Made by a program: the position numbers and the translations under genes | Assembly: GCF_009380135.2 (NCBI RefSeq) | Contig: NZ_WHUT02000001.1 | Span: 434,001 to 498,000, forward strand | DNA from: Fertoeibacter niger | GTDB lineage: Bacteria; Pseudomonadota; Alphaproteobacteria; Rhodobacterales; Rhodobacteraceae | Reading direction: 5' to 3' | DNA length: 64,000 bases | In this document: positions 24,824 to 33,431 of the stretch, one piece after another | How the letters are laid out: the number at the start of each line of letters is the position of its first letter | Numbering within the stretch: position 1 is the stretch's first letter | The notes under the pieces: generated by a model | Told to the model about the DNA's origin: nothing | What the model saw: the letters and a program-made list of their open reading frames with translations, nothing else | Databases searched by the model: none

Positions 24824-25690
24824 TCAGCGCGTCAGCCGCTTGATCAGCGACGAAGTATCCCAGCGCCCGCCGCCCATCTGCTGCACGTCCTTGTAGAACT
24901 GGTCGATCAGCGCGGTAATGGGCAGGCTTGCCCCGATGTCATCCGCCGTTGCAAGGCAAATGCCCAGATCCTTTCGCATCCAGTCCACCGCGAAACCATA
25001 GTCGAACTTGCCGTCCAGCATGGTGGCGTGGCGGTTCTGCATCTGCCAGCTGCCAGCCGCCCCCTGCGAAATCACCTCGACCACGGCGCGGCCATCAAGC
25101 CCCGCCTTCTGGCCGAAGGCCAGCGCCTCGGCCAGACCCTGCACCAGCCCGGCGATGCAGATCTGGTTCATCATCTTGGCCAGTTGGCCCGCGCCACTGT
25201 CGCCCAGACGGCGGCAGATGCGGGCGTAAGCGGCGATCACCGGCTCGGCAGCGGCATAGCTGGCCTCCGCGCCGCCGCACATCACCGAAAGCACGCCGTT
25301 TTCCGCCCCCGCCTGCCCGCCCGATACCGGCGCATCGACAAAGCCAAGGCCCAGGCCTGCCGCTTCTGCCGCCAGTTCGCGCGTCACCTGCGCCGACACG
25401 GTGGTGTGATCGACCAGCACCGCGCCCGGCGCCATGCCTGCAAAGGCCCCCTCCGGCCCGCGACAGACCGCGCGCAGGTCGTCGTCATTGCCCACGCAGG
25501 TCATCACGAATTCCGCCCCCGCCGCCGCACCGGCTGGCGTCGCCTGTGACGTGCCCCCGTGCCGGGCCACCCATTCCGCCGCCCGGGCCGGGTTGCGGTT
25601 GTAGACCGTCACCTGATGCCCCTTGGCCACCAGATGCCCCGCCATGGGAAAGCCCATGACCCCCAGCCCGATGAATGCAACTTTCGCCAT
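24824..25690 (-). CDS. NAD(P)-dependent beta-hydroxyacid dehydrogenase (GarR/MmsB type)
   Basis: The 288-residue beta-hydroxyacid dehydrogenase opens with the nucleotide-binding signature FIGLGVMGFPMAGHLVAKGH. It has the substrate loop FVDAPVSGGQAGAENG (about 115-130) and the catalytic lysine in GQLAKMMNQI (about 170). The family includes tartronate semialdehyde reductase (GarR/GlxR) and 3-hydroxyisobutyrate dehydrogenase (MmsB); the sequence alone does not decide between them and no valine or glyoxylate genes lie nearby. It is followed immediately by the GNAT gene. Confidence 0.86.
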   Translation of the reverse strand: MAKVAFIGLGVMGFPMAGHLVAKGHQVTVYNRNPARAAEWVARHGGTSQATPAGAAAGAEFVMTCVGNDDDLRAVCRGPEGAFAGMAPGAVLVDHTTVSAQVTRELAAEAAGLGLGFVDAPVSGGQAGAENGVLSVMCGGAEASYAAAEPVIAAYARICRRLGDSGAGQLAKMMNQICIAGLVQGLAEALAFGQKAGLDGRAVVEVISQGAAGSWQMQNRHATMLDGKFDYGFAVDWMRKDLGICLATADDIGASLPITALIDQFYKDVQQMGGGRWDTSSLIKRLTR

Positions 25691-25773
25691 TCCGCCGCCC
25701 CTGCAATTGCCCCTTGGTCCGGGATCGACTAGGTAACGATCTGTCCTTCGCCGTCAAGAACAGGCCCCACACC

Positions 25774-28233
25774 ATGATGCTCATCTTCCGTTGGCTGTTG
25801 CGTCTGTTTTCGGGGCTGGTGGTGCTGGGCCTGCTGGCGCTGATGTTCAGCTATTACTTCCTGTCACGGTCCCTGCCCGATTATTCCGAGGATTTCGCGC
25901 TGCCGGGCATCACCGCCCCGGTGGAGATCGTGCGCAACAACGCCAATGTGCCGCATATCTTTGGCGCGAACGATGCCGATGTGTTCTATGCGCTGGGGTT
26001 CGCCCATGCGCAGGACAGGCTGTGGCAGATGACCATGCTGCGCCGCACCGCGCAGGGGCGGCTGTCAGAGGTGTTTGGTGAGCGCACGGTGAAGATCGAC
26101 GAACTGCTGCGGCGGTTCGACATCTACAATCTGGCGATCCGGTCACTGGATGCGCAGGATGCGGCCACCCGCACCGCGCTGGAGGCCTATGCCAATGGCG
26201 TGAACGCCTGGATCGGCCAGGTGAATGCCGATGCGCGGGGCCGTGGTGCGCCGGAGTTCTTTTTGTTTTCCAACGAGATCGCGGTCTGGCAGCCGGCGGA
26301 TTCGCTGGCGATCATCAAGCTGATGGCGCTGCAACTGTCGTCGCATCTGGAATCCGAGGTGCTGCGCGCCCGGATGTCGCTGCTGCTGCCCGACACACGG
26401 CTGCGCGACATCCTGCCGGATGATCCGGGCACTGGCGTGACCACCCTGCCCGATTACGCCAGCCTTGTGCCGGGCGTCAGGCCCAGCTTTGAACCCCTGC
26501 GCATGGCCGAAGACCCGCTGTCGCCGTTTCACCGCCGGGCCTTTGCCGGGGCGTCGAATTCCTGGGCTGCGGCCCCCACGCGGTCGGCGGCGGGCGGCAC
26601 TTTGCTGGCCAATGACCCGCATCTGGGCTTTACCGCGCCGACGCTGTGGTATCTGGCGCGGCTGGAACTGCAATCGGGCGGGGTGATCGGGGCCACCATC
26701 CCCGGGATGCCGGTGGTGCTTGCGGGACGGTCCGAGGATCTTGGCTGGGCGCTGACCTCCAGCTATCTCGACGATCAGGATCTGTATATCGAAGAGGTCA
26801 ACCCCGCCAACACCGAGGAATACCGCACCCCCGATGGCTGGAAGGCGTTCGAAACCCGGCGTTCCATCATCACGGTGAAGGATGCAGAACCCGTCACCAT
26901 CACCCTGCGCTGGACCGACAACGGCCCGGTGCTGCCGGGTTCCCACTATGATCTGGCCTCGGTCACGCCGCCCGGCCATGTGGCGTCGCTGGCCTGGACG
27001 GCCTTCAGCCCCGCCGACACCTCGATGACCTCGGCGATGCGGCTGATGGCGGCCAAGACCACCGATCAGGCGATTGCGGCGGGCGAATTGTTCGTGGCCC
27101 CGTCGCAGAACCTGATGCTGGCCGACCGGGGCGGGATCGCGTTCCAGATGATCGGGCAGATGCCCGCGCGTGACGCCGCGCACCAGTCGCAGGGCCGCCT
27201 GCCCAGCCCCGGCTGGATTGCGGCGAACCGCTGGCAAGGCACCCTGCCCTACACCGACAACCCGCGGGTTCAGGCCCCCGAAACCGGCATTCTGGGCAAC
27301 ACCAACAACAAGACGGTGGATCGCCCCTTCCCGCAGCATGTGTCGTTTGACTGGGGCGATACGCAGCGCATCCAGCGCTGGCTGGGCCTGATGAAAACCC
27401 GCGAGGTGCATACCCGCGAAAGCTTCATCGAGGCGCAGCTGGATACCGTCAGCGTCATGGCGCGCGGCTTGTTGCCGCTGATCGCCGCTGATCTGTGGTT
27501 CACCGGCGAGGCGGCACCCGATGGCACACCCGAACGCCTGCGCCAGCGCGCGCTGGAGATCCTGGCAGAATGGAACGGCGAGATGAACGAACATCTGCCC
27601 GAACCCTTGATCACGATGGCCTGGCTGCGCGCGGTGCAGGACCGGCTGATCCGGGATGAACTGGGCCCGATGGCCGATGAATTCACCCATGTGGAGCCCG
27701 TGTTCATCGACCGGGTGTTCCGCAACACTGATGGCGCGGCGGTGTGGTGCGACATCATCCAGTCATCGCCGGTGGAAACCTGCACCGAGATTGCCCGGCT
27801 GGCGCTGGATGACGCGCTGCTGGCGCTGACCGAACGCTATGGCCCGAACATCGAAAGCTGGCGCTGGGGCGACGCGCATCAGGCGACCCACGACCATCCG
27901 GTTCTGGGCGAGGTGCCCCTGCTGCGCTATTTCGTCAACATCCGCCAATCCACCAGCGGCGGCGACGACACGCTGATGCGCGGTCGCACCAAGGGCAGTC
28001 TGCCAGACCCGTTCCTGAACGTGCATGGCGGCGGCTATCGCGGGGTCTATGATTTCGCCGACCCCGACAGTTCGGTGTTCATCAGCGCCACCGGCCAGTC
28101 AGGCCACCCGCTGTCGCGCTATTACGACAATCTGGGCGAGCTGTGGCGGCGCGGCGAATACATTCCCATGTCGCTGGACCCGGAGCTTGCGCGCGCGGCG
28201 GCGGTGGGCATCACCCGGCTGTCCCCTGAATGA
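25774..28233 (+). CDS. Penicillin acylase-family Ntn hydrolase
   Basis: The 819-residue precursor has an N-terminal membrane segment (IFRWLLRLFSGLVVLGLLAL). An alpha-chain follows with the typical PVEIVRNNANVPHIFGANDA and YALGFAHAQDRLWQM. Autocleavage is expected before the catalytic serine in GASNSWAAAP (about residue 265), exposing the beta-chain N-terminal Ser. The TLLANDPHLGF segment and NTNNKTVDRPFP also match the family. Members hydrolyse amides such as penicillins or acyl-homoserine lactones; the natural substrate here is unknown. It is likely periplasmic and membrane-anchored. It is coupled by ATGA to the next GNAT gene. Confidence 0.92.
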   Translation: MMLIFRWLLRLFSGLVVLGLLALMFSYYFLSRSLPDYSEDFALPGITAPVEIVRNNANVPHIFGANDADVFYALGFAHAQDRLWQMTMLRRTAQGRLSEVFGERTVKIDELLRRFDIYNLAIRSLDAQDAATRTALEAYANGVNAWIGQVNADARGRGAPEFFLFSNEIAVWQPADSLAIIKLMALQLSSHLESEVLRARMSLLLPDTRLRDILPDDPGTGVTTLPDYASLVPGVRPSFEPLRMAEDPLSPFHRRAFAGASNSWAAAPTRSAAGGTLLANDPHLGFTAPTLWYLARLELQSGGVIGATIPGMPVVLAGRSEDLGWALTSSYLDDQDLYIEEVNPANTEEYRTPDGWKAFETRRSIITVKDAEPVTITLRWTDNGPVLPGSHYDLASVTPPGHVASLAWTAFSPADTSMTSAMRLMAAKTTDQAIAAGELFVAPSQNLMLADRGGIAFQMIGQMPARDAAHQSQGRLPSPGWIAANRWQGTLPYTDNPRVQAPETGILGNTNNKTVDRPFPQHVSFDWGDTQRIQRWLGLMKTREVHTRESFIEAQLDTVSVMARGLLPLIAADLWFTGEAAPDGTPERLRQRALEILAEWNGEMNEHLPEPLITMAWLRAVQDRLIRDELGPMADEFTHVEPVFIDRVFRNTDGAAVWCDIIQSSPVETCTEIARLALDDALLALTERYGPNIESWRWGDAHQATHDHPVLGEVPLLRYFVNIRQSTSGGDDTLMRGRTKGSLPDPFLNVHGGGYRGVYDFADPDSSVFISATGQSGHPLSRYYDNLGELWRRGEYIPMSLDPELARAAAVGITRLSPE

Positions 28234-28742
28234 TCCTGCTGACGCCTCGATTGATGCTGCGCCGCGCAAGGCCCGATGATCTGGCGGCGCTGCACCGCGT
28301 GCTGTCGCACCCTGCCGCCATGCGCTATTGGTCCACGCCCGAACATGAGACTCTGGCGCAGACCCAGGCGTTTCTGGCCGACACGATCGCTGCGGGGGCA
28401 GCGGGCCAGTCGGATGAATTCCTGCTGGAATATGACGGCACGGTGATCGGCAAGGCCGGCGCCTGGCGGCTGCCCGAGATCGGCTACATCCTGCACCCCG
28501 ACCACTGGCGCAAAGGGCTGATGGATGAGGCTTTGCGCGCCGTCATTCCGCATCTGTTCGCCCGGCACACCATGGACGCGCTGACAGCCGAGGCTGATCC
28601 GCGCAACGCCGCGTCACAGAAACTGCTGGCAAAGATGGGGTTCCATGAAACCCGCCGCGCCGAACGCACGCTGCAATGGCGCGACGAATGGTGCGATTCG
28701 GTGTATTTCGCCCTGCCGCGCACCGCTTACAGCGCGCGGTAG
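28230..28742 (+). CDS. GNAT-family N-acetyltransferase (RimJ/RimL-like)
   Basis: The 170-residue protein starts with TPRLMLRRARPDDLAALH, the typical opening of RimJ/RimL-type acetyltransferases. It has EIGYILHPDHWRKGLMDEAL as the acetyl-CoA region, followed by AEADPRNAASQKLLAKMGF. These enzymes acetylate protein N-termini or small amines; the target is not predictable. The start overlaps the acylase stop by four bases. Its 3' end overlaps the convergent hflX gene by 16 bases. Confidence 0.88.
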   Translation: MILLTPRLMLRRARPDDLAALHRVLSHPAAMRYWSTPEHETLAQTQAFLADTIAAGAAGQSDEFLLEYDGTVIGKAGAWRLPEIGYILHPDHWRKGLMDEALRAVIPHLFARHTMDALTAEADPRNAASQKLLAKMGFHETRRAERTLQWRDEWCDSVYFALPRTAYSAR

Positions 28743-30073
28743 CGGCCTTCCTGCCGTTCTGTCCAGCGCACGGTCAGGGCATAGCCCTCATCGCCCTGCA
28801 CCTCGTCCTGCACCACACCTTCGGCATGCAGCCAGGCGCGGCGGCGGCCATCGGCAAAGCCAAGGATCAGGGTTTCGTCGCGGGTCACTTCCTCGAACAC
28901 GGTGGAAATGGCGGACAACAGCCCGTCCAGCCCCTCGCCCGTCAGCGCGGAAATCGCAAATATCCGGTCAGATTTCGCGGCCTGCGCCACCAGCGCGTCG
29001 CGCATCACGCCCTGCACCAGATCCAGCTTGTTCCAGATCTCGAACTGCGGCGTCGCAGCCTTCACCCCCAGCGAGGTGAGAATATCCATCACATCCGCCG
29101 CCTGTTCCGCCGATTCCGGGTGGGCGATGTCGCGCACATGCAGGATCAGGTCGGCCTCCAGAACTTCCTCCAGCGTGGCGCGAAACGCCGCAACCAGTTG
29201 CGTCGGCAGGTCGGAAATGAACCCCACGGTATCGGATGCGATGATCTTGCGGCCCGCAGCCCCATCCCTGCCCGGCAGCGTCACGCCCCGCATCGTGGGG
29301 TCCAGCGTGGCGAAAAGCATGTCCTTGGCCAGCACGTCGGCCCCGGTCATCCGGTTGAACAGCGTGGATTTTCCGGCGTTGGTGTAACCCACCAGCGCCA
29401 CCAGCGGAAACGGCACCTTGCGGCGCGCCGCGCGGTGCAATTCGCGCGTCTTGCCCACCTTGTCCAGCTGCCGCTTGATGCGCAGCACCTGATCGTCAAT
29501 CGCCCGCCGGTCGGATTCGATCTGGGTTTCCCCCGGCCCGCCGACAAAGCCGAAACCGCCGCGCTGGCGCTCAAGGTGGGTCCAGGCCCGCACCAGCCGC
29601 GTGCGCTGATAGCTGAGGGCAGCCAATTCCACCTGCAACACACCCTCGCGTGTGCGGGCGCGATCGGCAAAAATCTCCAGTATCAGCCCGGTCCGGTCGA
29701 GGAGTTTCACCCCCCATTCCTTTTCCAGGTTGCGCTGCTGCACCGGGCTGACCGGGCCGTCAACCAGCACCAGCCCCGCATCCAGCGCCGCCATCCGCGC
29801 TTTCAGCTCCTCCACCTTGCCCGAACCGAACAGCATGCCGGGCGTCGGTTTGCCCAGCCGCACCACCTCGGCCCCCACCACGTCCATGTCGGGCAGGGCG
29901 GCGGCCAAAGACACGGCCTCGGCCAGCCCATGTTCGGGCAGGCGGCGCGAGCGGTCGGATTTCAGATCGGGATGCAGCACATAGGCGCGCATCGGCTCCG
30001 CCTTGGTGGAGCCGTCGAATTTGTCGAACAGGGCCGCGAGTGCCCCGTCGTCACCGTCCTCGGGATCGGTCAA
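28727..30073 (-). CDS. hflX: GTPase HflX
   Basis: HflX is a ribosome-splitting heat-shock GTPase that rescues stalled 70S and 50S particles. The 448-residue protein has the N-terminal HflX domain (DMDVVGAEVVRLGKPTPGML; LVDGPVSPVQQRNLEKEWG). A linker with QRGGFGFVGGPGETQIESDR follows, then the G domain: G1 GYTNAGKSTL, G3 DTVGFISDLP, G4 NKLD. Translation appears to start at TTG 30073, two bases after the hfq stop with AAGGTGA upstream, the conserved hfq-hflX order. The C-terminal end overlaps the convergent GNAT gene. Confidence 0.95.
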   Translation of the reverse strand: MTDPEDGDDGALAALFDKFDGSTKAEPMRAYVLHPDLKSDRSRRLPEHGLAEAVSLAAALPDMDVVGAEVVRLGKPTPGMLFGSGKVEELKARMAALDAGLVLVDGPVSPVQQRNLEKEWGVKLLDRTGLILEIFADRARTREGVLQVELAALSYQRTRLVRAWTHLERQRGGFGFVGGPGETQIESDRRAIDDQVLRIKRQLDKVGKTRELHRAARRKVPFPLVALVGYTNAGKSTLFNRMTGADVLAKDMLFATLDPTMRGVTLPGRDGAAGRKIIASDTVGFISDLPTQLVAAFRATLEEVLEADLILHVRDIAHPESAEQAADVMDILTSLGVKAATPQFEIWNKLDLVQGVMRDALVAQAAKSDRIFAISALTGEGLDGLLSAISTVFEEVTRDETLILGFADGRRRAWLHAEGVVQDEVQGDEGYALTVRWTERQEGRYRAL

Positions 30074-30075
30074 TG

Positions 30076-30309
30076 TCAGTCTTCACCTTCATAAAGGTTG
30101 ATCGGCGCGCCCGGCATGATGGTGGATATCGCATGCTTGTAGACCAGCTGCGACTGGCCATCCCGGCGCAAGAGCACGCAGAAATTGTCAAACCAGGTGA
30201 TCACGCCCTGCAACTTCACCCCGTTGATCAGAAATATCGTCACCGGAACTTTCGCTTTTCTGACATGATTCAGAAAGGCGTCCTGCAAATTCTGTTTATC
30301 GGCAGCCAT
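30076..30309 (-). CDS. hfq: RNA chaperone Hfq
   Basis: This 77-residue hexameric Sm-like protein binds small RNAs and A/U-rich mRNA. Sm1 is [20 protein letters not shown] followed by [15 protein letters not shown], and Sm2 is [12 protein letters not shown]. The C-terminal tail is very short ([11 protein letters not shown]), as usual in Rhodobacteraceae. The ATG at 30309 begins the canonical [11 protein letters not shown]. It is co-transcribed with hflX. Its presence supports riboregulation such as that proposed for the predicted small RNA upstream of bdhA. Confidence 0.97.
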   Translation of the reverse strand: MAADKQNLQDAFLNHVRKAKVPVTIFLINGVKLQGVITWFDNFCVLLRRDGQSQLVYKHAISTIMPGAPINLYEGED

Positions 30310-30415
30310 TGTTTTTTTGCCTTTTTTTGGTCCCGCGTCCTTTACCCCGTTTTTCCGGCTGTCATCCGACGGTGCAGAACCAAGTATGAAACGCAACTGC
30401 GGGAGATTCCAGCCC

Positions 30416-30439
30416 AAAAAACAGCCCGTTAACAGGGCT
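30416..30439 (-). terminator. Rho-independent terminator after trkH
   Basis: On the minus strand AGCCC-TGTTAAC-GGGCT is followed by GTTTTTT, 12 bases after the trkH stop. The stem is short but the U-tract is good. It separates the trk genes from hfq. Confidence 0.65.
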
Positions 30440-30451
30440 TACACCCGCGTG

Positions 30452-31972
30452 TCATTTGCGCCAGCCGTCGGGCGCCAGCAGCGCAAGGATGGCCAGCGTC
30501 TCCATCCGGCCCAGCACCATCGCGGCGGCCAGCACCGCCTTGGCCCATGGCCCGAGGTCCGCCCAGGCAATCGGCACTTCGGCGGCCATGTTGGCAAGCT
30601 GCCCCGTGGTGGTCAGCGCGGCAATGGCCAGCACCAGCGCGGGTTCGAAACCGATGCCCGCCAGCGCCAGTGCCGCCGTGACAATGGCGATGGAAAAGGC
30701 GAACAGCATGAAGAATATCCAGGCCACATAGGCGCCCTGCCCGCGCAGCCGCCGCGCGGTCGCCCCCTCGCCGCCGATGGAATTGGGGTGCACGATACGC
30801 TCCAGTTCCCGCTCGGCATGGCGGAACAGCGCATAGACCCGCAGCAGCTTCACCCCGCCCGCCGTGGTGGCCACCCCGCCACCCACCAACGCCAGCCCCA
30901 AAAGTATCAGCCCCGGCGTGTTCAGCCCCGACCAGCTGCGCGCGGCATCCCAGTCGGCGCTTTCATATCCGGTGGTGGTCAGGAACGACAGGGTGGTGAA
31001 CAAGGCCCCCCACAGCGCGCGGCCCGCCGCCGCCAGATTCTGCACCTCTTCCGTCTCGATGGCGCCCAGCCAGTGCCGCAGGAACAGCACCAGCGGCACC
31101 GCCACCAGAAAGAATGCGGCCATCCGCACCTCGGGGTCGCGGCGGAACGGGGTCGAACGGTCTACCATCACCGCGCCGGGAAAGGCGCGGCGGCTGACGG
31201 CCACGATCAGGAACAGGAAGATCAGCGTCTCGCCCGCCAGCCCGGAGGTAGACCCGCCCGGCCCCTGCACCGGCGATATGCCACTGGTCGAAAGCGTGCC
31301 CATGGCATGACAAAGCGCGGTCAGCCCATCCTCGCCCGCCACCAGCAGCAACACCCACAAGGCCAGCGTCAATCCGCCATAGGCGGGAAACAGTGCCAGC
31401 GTATAGCGCGTGATGCGTTCCGACGGGTCGGCGATGCGGGTGATCTGGCTGGTGCCGACCGCGCCGCGCCCCGGGGCCTGCCCGGTGATCACCTCAATCC
31501 CGCCCAGGCTCATCGGGGCCAGCACCGCCACCGCCGTCACCAGCACGAAAAACCCGCCCAGCCAGCCCGCCAGCGCCCGCCACAGATGCACCGAGGGCGG
31601 CAGCCGCCCCGGGGTGTCATAAAGCGTGGCCCCGGTGGTGGTGAAGGACGACATCATCTCGAACCAGGCGTTCAGCAGCGACGTGTCGGGGACCGCCTGA
31701 TGAAACGGCAGCGCCATCATTACCGGCAGCACCAGATAGGCCCCCAGCAGCGCCCCCAGATGGCTGCGCGCCACGTTGCGCGGGTGGTAATTCGCGGTGG
31801 CGATGCCGATCATCGCGGTAAAGATCAGCAGCACCGCGCCGCCGTAAAAGAACGGCCGCGCCACGGCATGCGTGCCCAGCACCAGCGCATGTGCGGCGGG
31901 CACGAACATGGCCAGCGCCGCAATCCCCATCAGGATCACCAAAAGCGGCAGATCGAGAATGCGCTGCAACAC
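30452..31972 (-). CDS. trkH: Trk-type potassium uptake channel subunit
   Basis: The 506-residue inner-membrane protein has the repeated M1-P-M2 architecture of TrkH/KtrB. The P-loop filters are visible as SSFTTTGATLYD (first, about residue 108), HAMGTLSTSGISP (second), LSFLTTTGYESADW (third) and ALTTTGQLANM (fourth). It imports potassium with TrkA as its nucleotide-gated regulator. The start is GTG at 31972, 11 bases after the trkA stop, so the genes are an operon with a terminator after trkH. Confidence 0.95.
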   Translation of the reverse strand: MLQRILDLPLLVILMGIAALAMFVPAAHALVLGTHAVARPFFYGGAVLLIFTAMIGIATANYHPRNVARSHLGALLGAYLVLPVMMALPFHQAVPDTSLLNAWFEMMSSFTTTGATLYDTPGRLPPSVHLWRALAGWLGGFFVLVTAVAVLAPMSLGGIEVITGQAPGRGAVGTSQITRIADPSERITRYTLALFPAYGGLTLALWVLLLVAGEDGLTALCHAMGTLSTSGISPVQGPGGSTSGLAGETLIFLFLIVAVSRRAFPGAVMVDRSTPFRRDPEVRMAAFFLVAVPLVLFLRHWLGAIETEEVQNLAAAGRALWGALFTTLSFLTTTGYESADWDAARSWSGLNTPGLILLGLALVGGGVATTAGGVKLLRVYALFRHAERELERIVHPNSIGGEGATARRLRGQGAYVAWIFFMLFAFSIAIVTAALALAGIGFEPALVLAIAALTTTGQLANMAAEVPIAWADLGPWAKAVLAAAMVLGRMETLAILALLAPDGWRK

Positions 31973-31983
31973 CTTGTCCGCCT

Positions 31984-33360
31984 TCAGAAAAAGTCGATGG
32001 AGACCTGCAACAGCCGCTCCACCTCGGGCACGTCCTTGGCCATGCTGAACAGCGCGATGATGTCACCCTCCTCGACCCGCAGGTCGCCGGTGGGTTTCAG
32101 CACCTTGTCGCCCTTCATCACCGCGCCCACCAGCACGCCTTCGGGAAATTCGATGTCGCGGATATGCCGCCCGGCCAGCGGCGAGGTGCCCAGCACCTGC
32201 GCCTCGATCACCTCGGCCTCGGCATCGCCGATGGAATAGATCTCGCGCACCCGGCCATGCCGGATATGCCGCAGGATCGAACTGACGGTGGTGGCACGCG
32301 GGTTGATATAGGCGTCGATGTCCAAAGGCCCCATCAGCGGCACAAGGGTGGGGTCGTTCACCAGCGCGATGGCCATCGGGCAGCCCGCCGATTTGGCCCG
32401 CACCGCCACCAGCAGGTTGGTCTTGTCGTCATCCGTCACCACCAGCACCGCATCGGCACGGTCGATGTTGGCCTCCATCAGCAGGTCCATGTCCATGCCG
32501 TCGCCATGCAGCACGATGGTGCGTTCCAGCGCATCGGCGGCACGTTCGGCGGTGGCGCGGTCTTTCTCGATGATCTTGGCGCGCACCCGGTCGGTGCGGG
32601 CCTCCAGCGCGCGGGCTACGCCCAGACCCACGTTGCCGCCGCCGATGATGACGATGCGTTCCTGCTTTTTCGTCGCCTTGCCAAAGATATCCAGCGTGCG
32701 GTTGATGTCTTCGGAATGGGCAAAGACATAGACCTGATCATGGGCGAACAACTGATCCGCCGAGTCGGGCACGAACAGCCGTTCCTCGCGCCGCACCCCC
32801 ACCACGATGGCCCGCAGGGTGGAAAATATGTCGTTCAATTGCCGCAGTGACGTATTCAGCACCGGGCAATCGGCATCCAGTGCGATGCCCAGAAGCTGCG
32901 CCTTGCCGCCCATGAAACTTTCGGTGTCAAAGGTGGCCGGTGCCGCCAGACGTTGCAATGCCGCCTCGGCCACCTCTTTTTCCGGGCTGATCACCACGTC
33001 GATGGGCAGATGGTCGCGCCGGTAAAGATCGGCATAGATCGCGTCCAGATAGCTTTGGCTGCGCAGGCGGGCGATTTTGCGGGTGATGCCGAACACCGAA
33101 TGCGCCACCTGACAGGTGACCATGTTCACCTCGTCGGAATGGGTGGCGGCGATGATCATGTCGGCATCGCGCGCGCCCGCCCGGGCCAGCACATCGGGAT
33201 AGCTGGCAAAGCCCACGATGCCCTGCACATCCAGCGTATCCGTCGCCCGGCGCACCAGATCGGCGTTGTAATCCACCACCGTCACATCGTTGCGTTCCCC
33301 CGACAGGTGCCGGGCAATCTGCCAGCCCACTTGCCCCGCGCCGCAGATGATCACCTTCAT
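31984..33360 (-). CDS. trkA: Trk potassium transporter NAD-binding subunit
   Basis: This 458-residue cytosolic protein has two RCK modules. The first nucleotide-binding motif is VIICGAGQVGWQIARHL (residues 3-19), the second IVIIGGGNVGLGVARALE (about 235). Each is followed by a TrkA-C domain (for example VVVGVRREERLFVPDSADQL; GALVGAVMKGD-like ILVGAVMKGDKVLKPTGD). It gates TrkH through NAD(H)/ATP binding. It lies upstream of trkH and downstream of ntrX with a 71-base gap, the usual ntrYX-trkAH order in this family. Confidence 0.97.
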   Translation of the reverse strand: MKVIICGAGQVGWQIARHLSGERNDVTVVDYNADLVRRATDTLDVQGIVGFASYPDVLARAGARDADMIIAATHSDEVNMVTCQVAHSVFGITRKIARLRSQSYLDAIYADLYRRDHLPIDVVISPEKEVAEAALQRLAAPATFDTESFMGGKAQLLGIALDADCPVLNTSLRQLNDIFSTLRAIVVGVRREERLFVPDSADQLFAHDQVYVFAHSEDINRTLDIFGKATKKQERIVIIGGGNVGLGVARALEARTDRVRAKIIEKDRATAERAADALERTIVLHGDGMDMDLLMEANIDRADAVLVVTDDDKTNLLVAVRAKSAGCPMAIALVNDPTLVPLMGPLDIDAYINPRATTVSSILRHIRHGRVREIYSIGDAEAEVIEAQVLGTSPLAGRHIRDIEFPEGVLVGAVMKGDKVLKPTGDLRVEEGDIIALFSMAKDVPEVERLLQVSIDFF

Positions 33361-33431
33361 GTCAGCGTCTCCGATGCCCTGTGCTGGCCTTCATTGGCAG
33401 ATGCATGGGGTGGGGTCAACGCGGGGCGCGG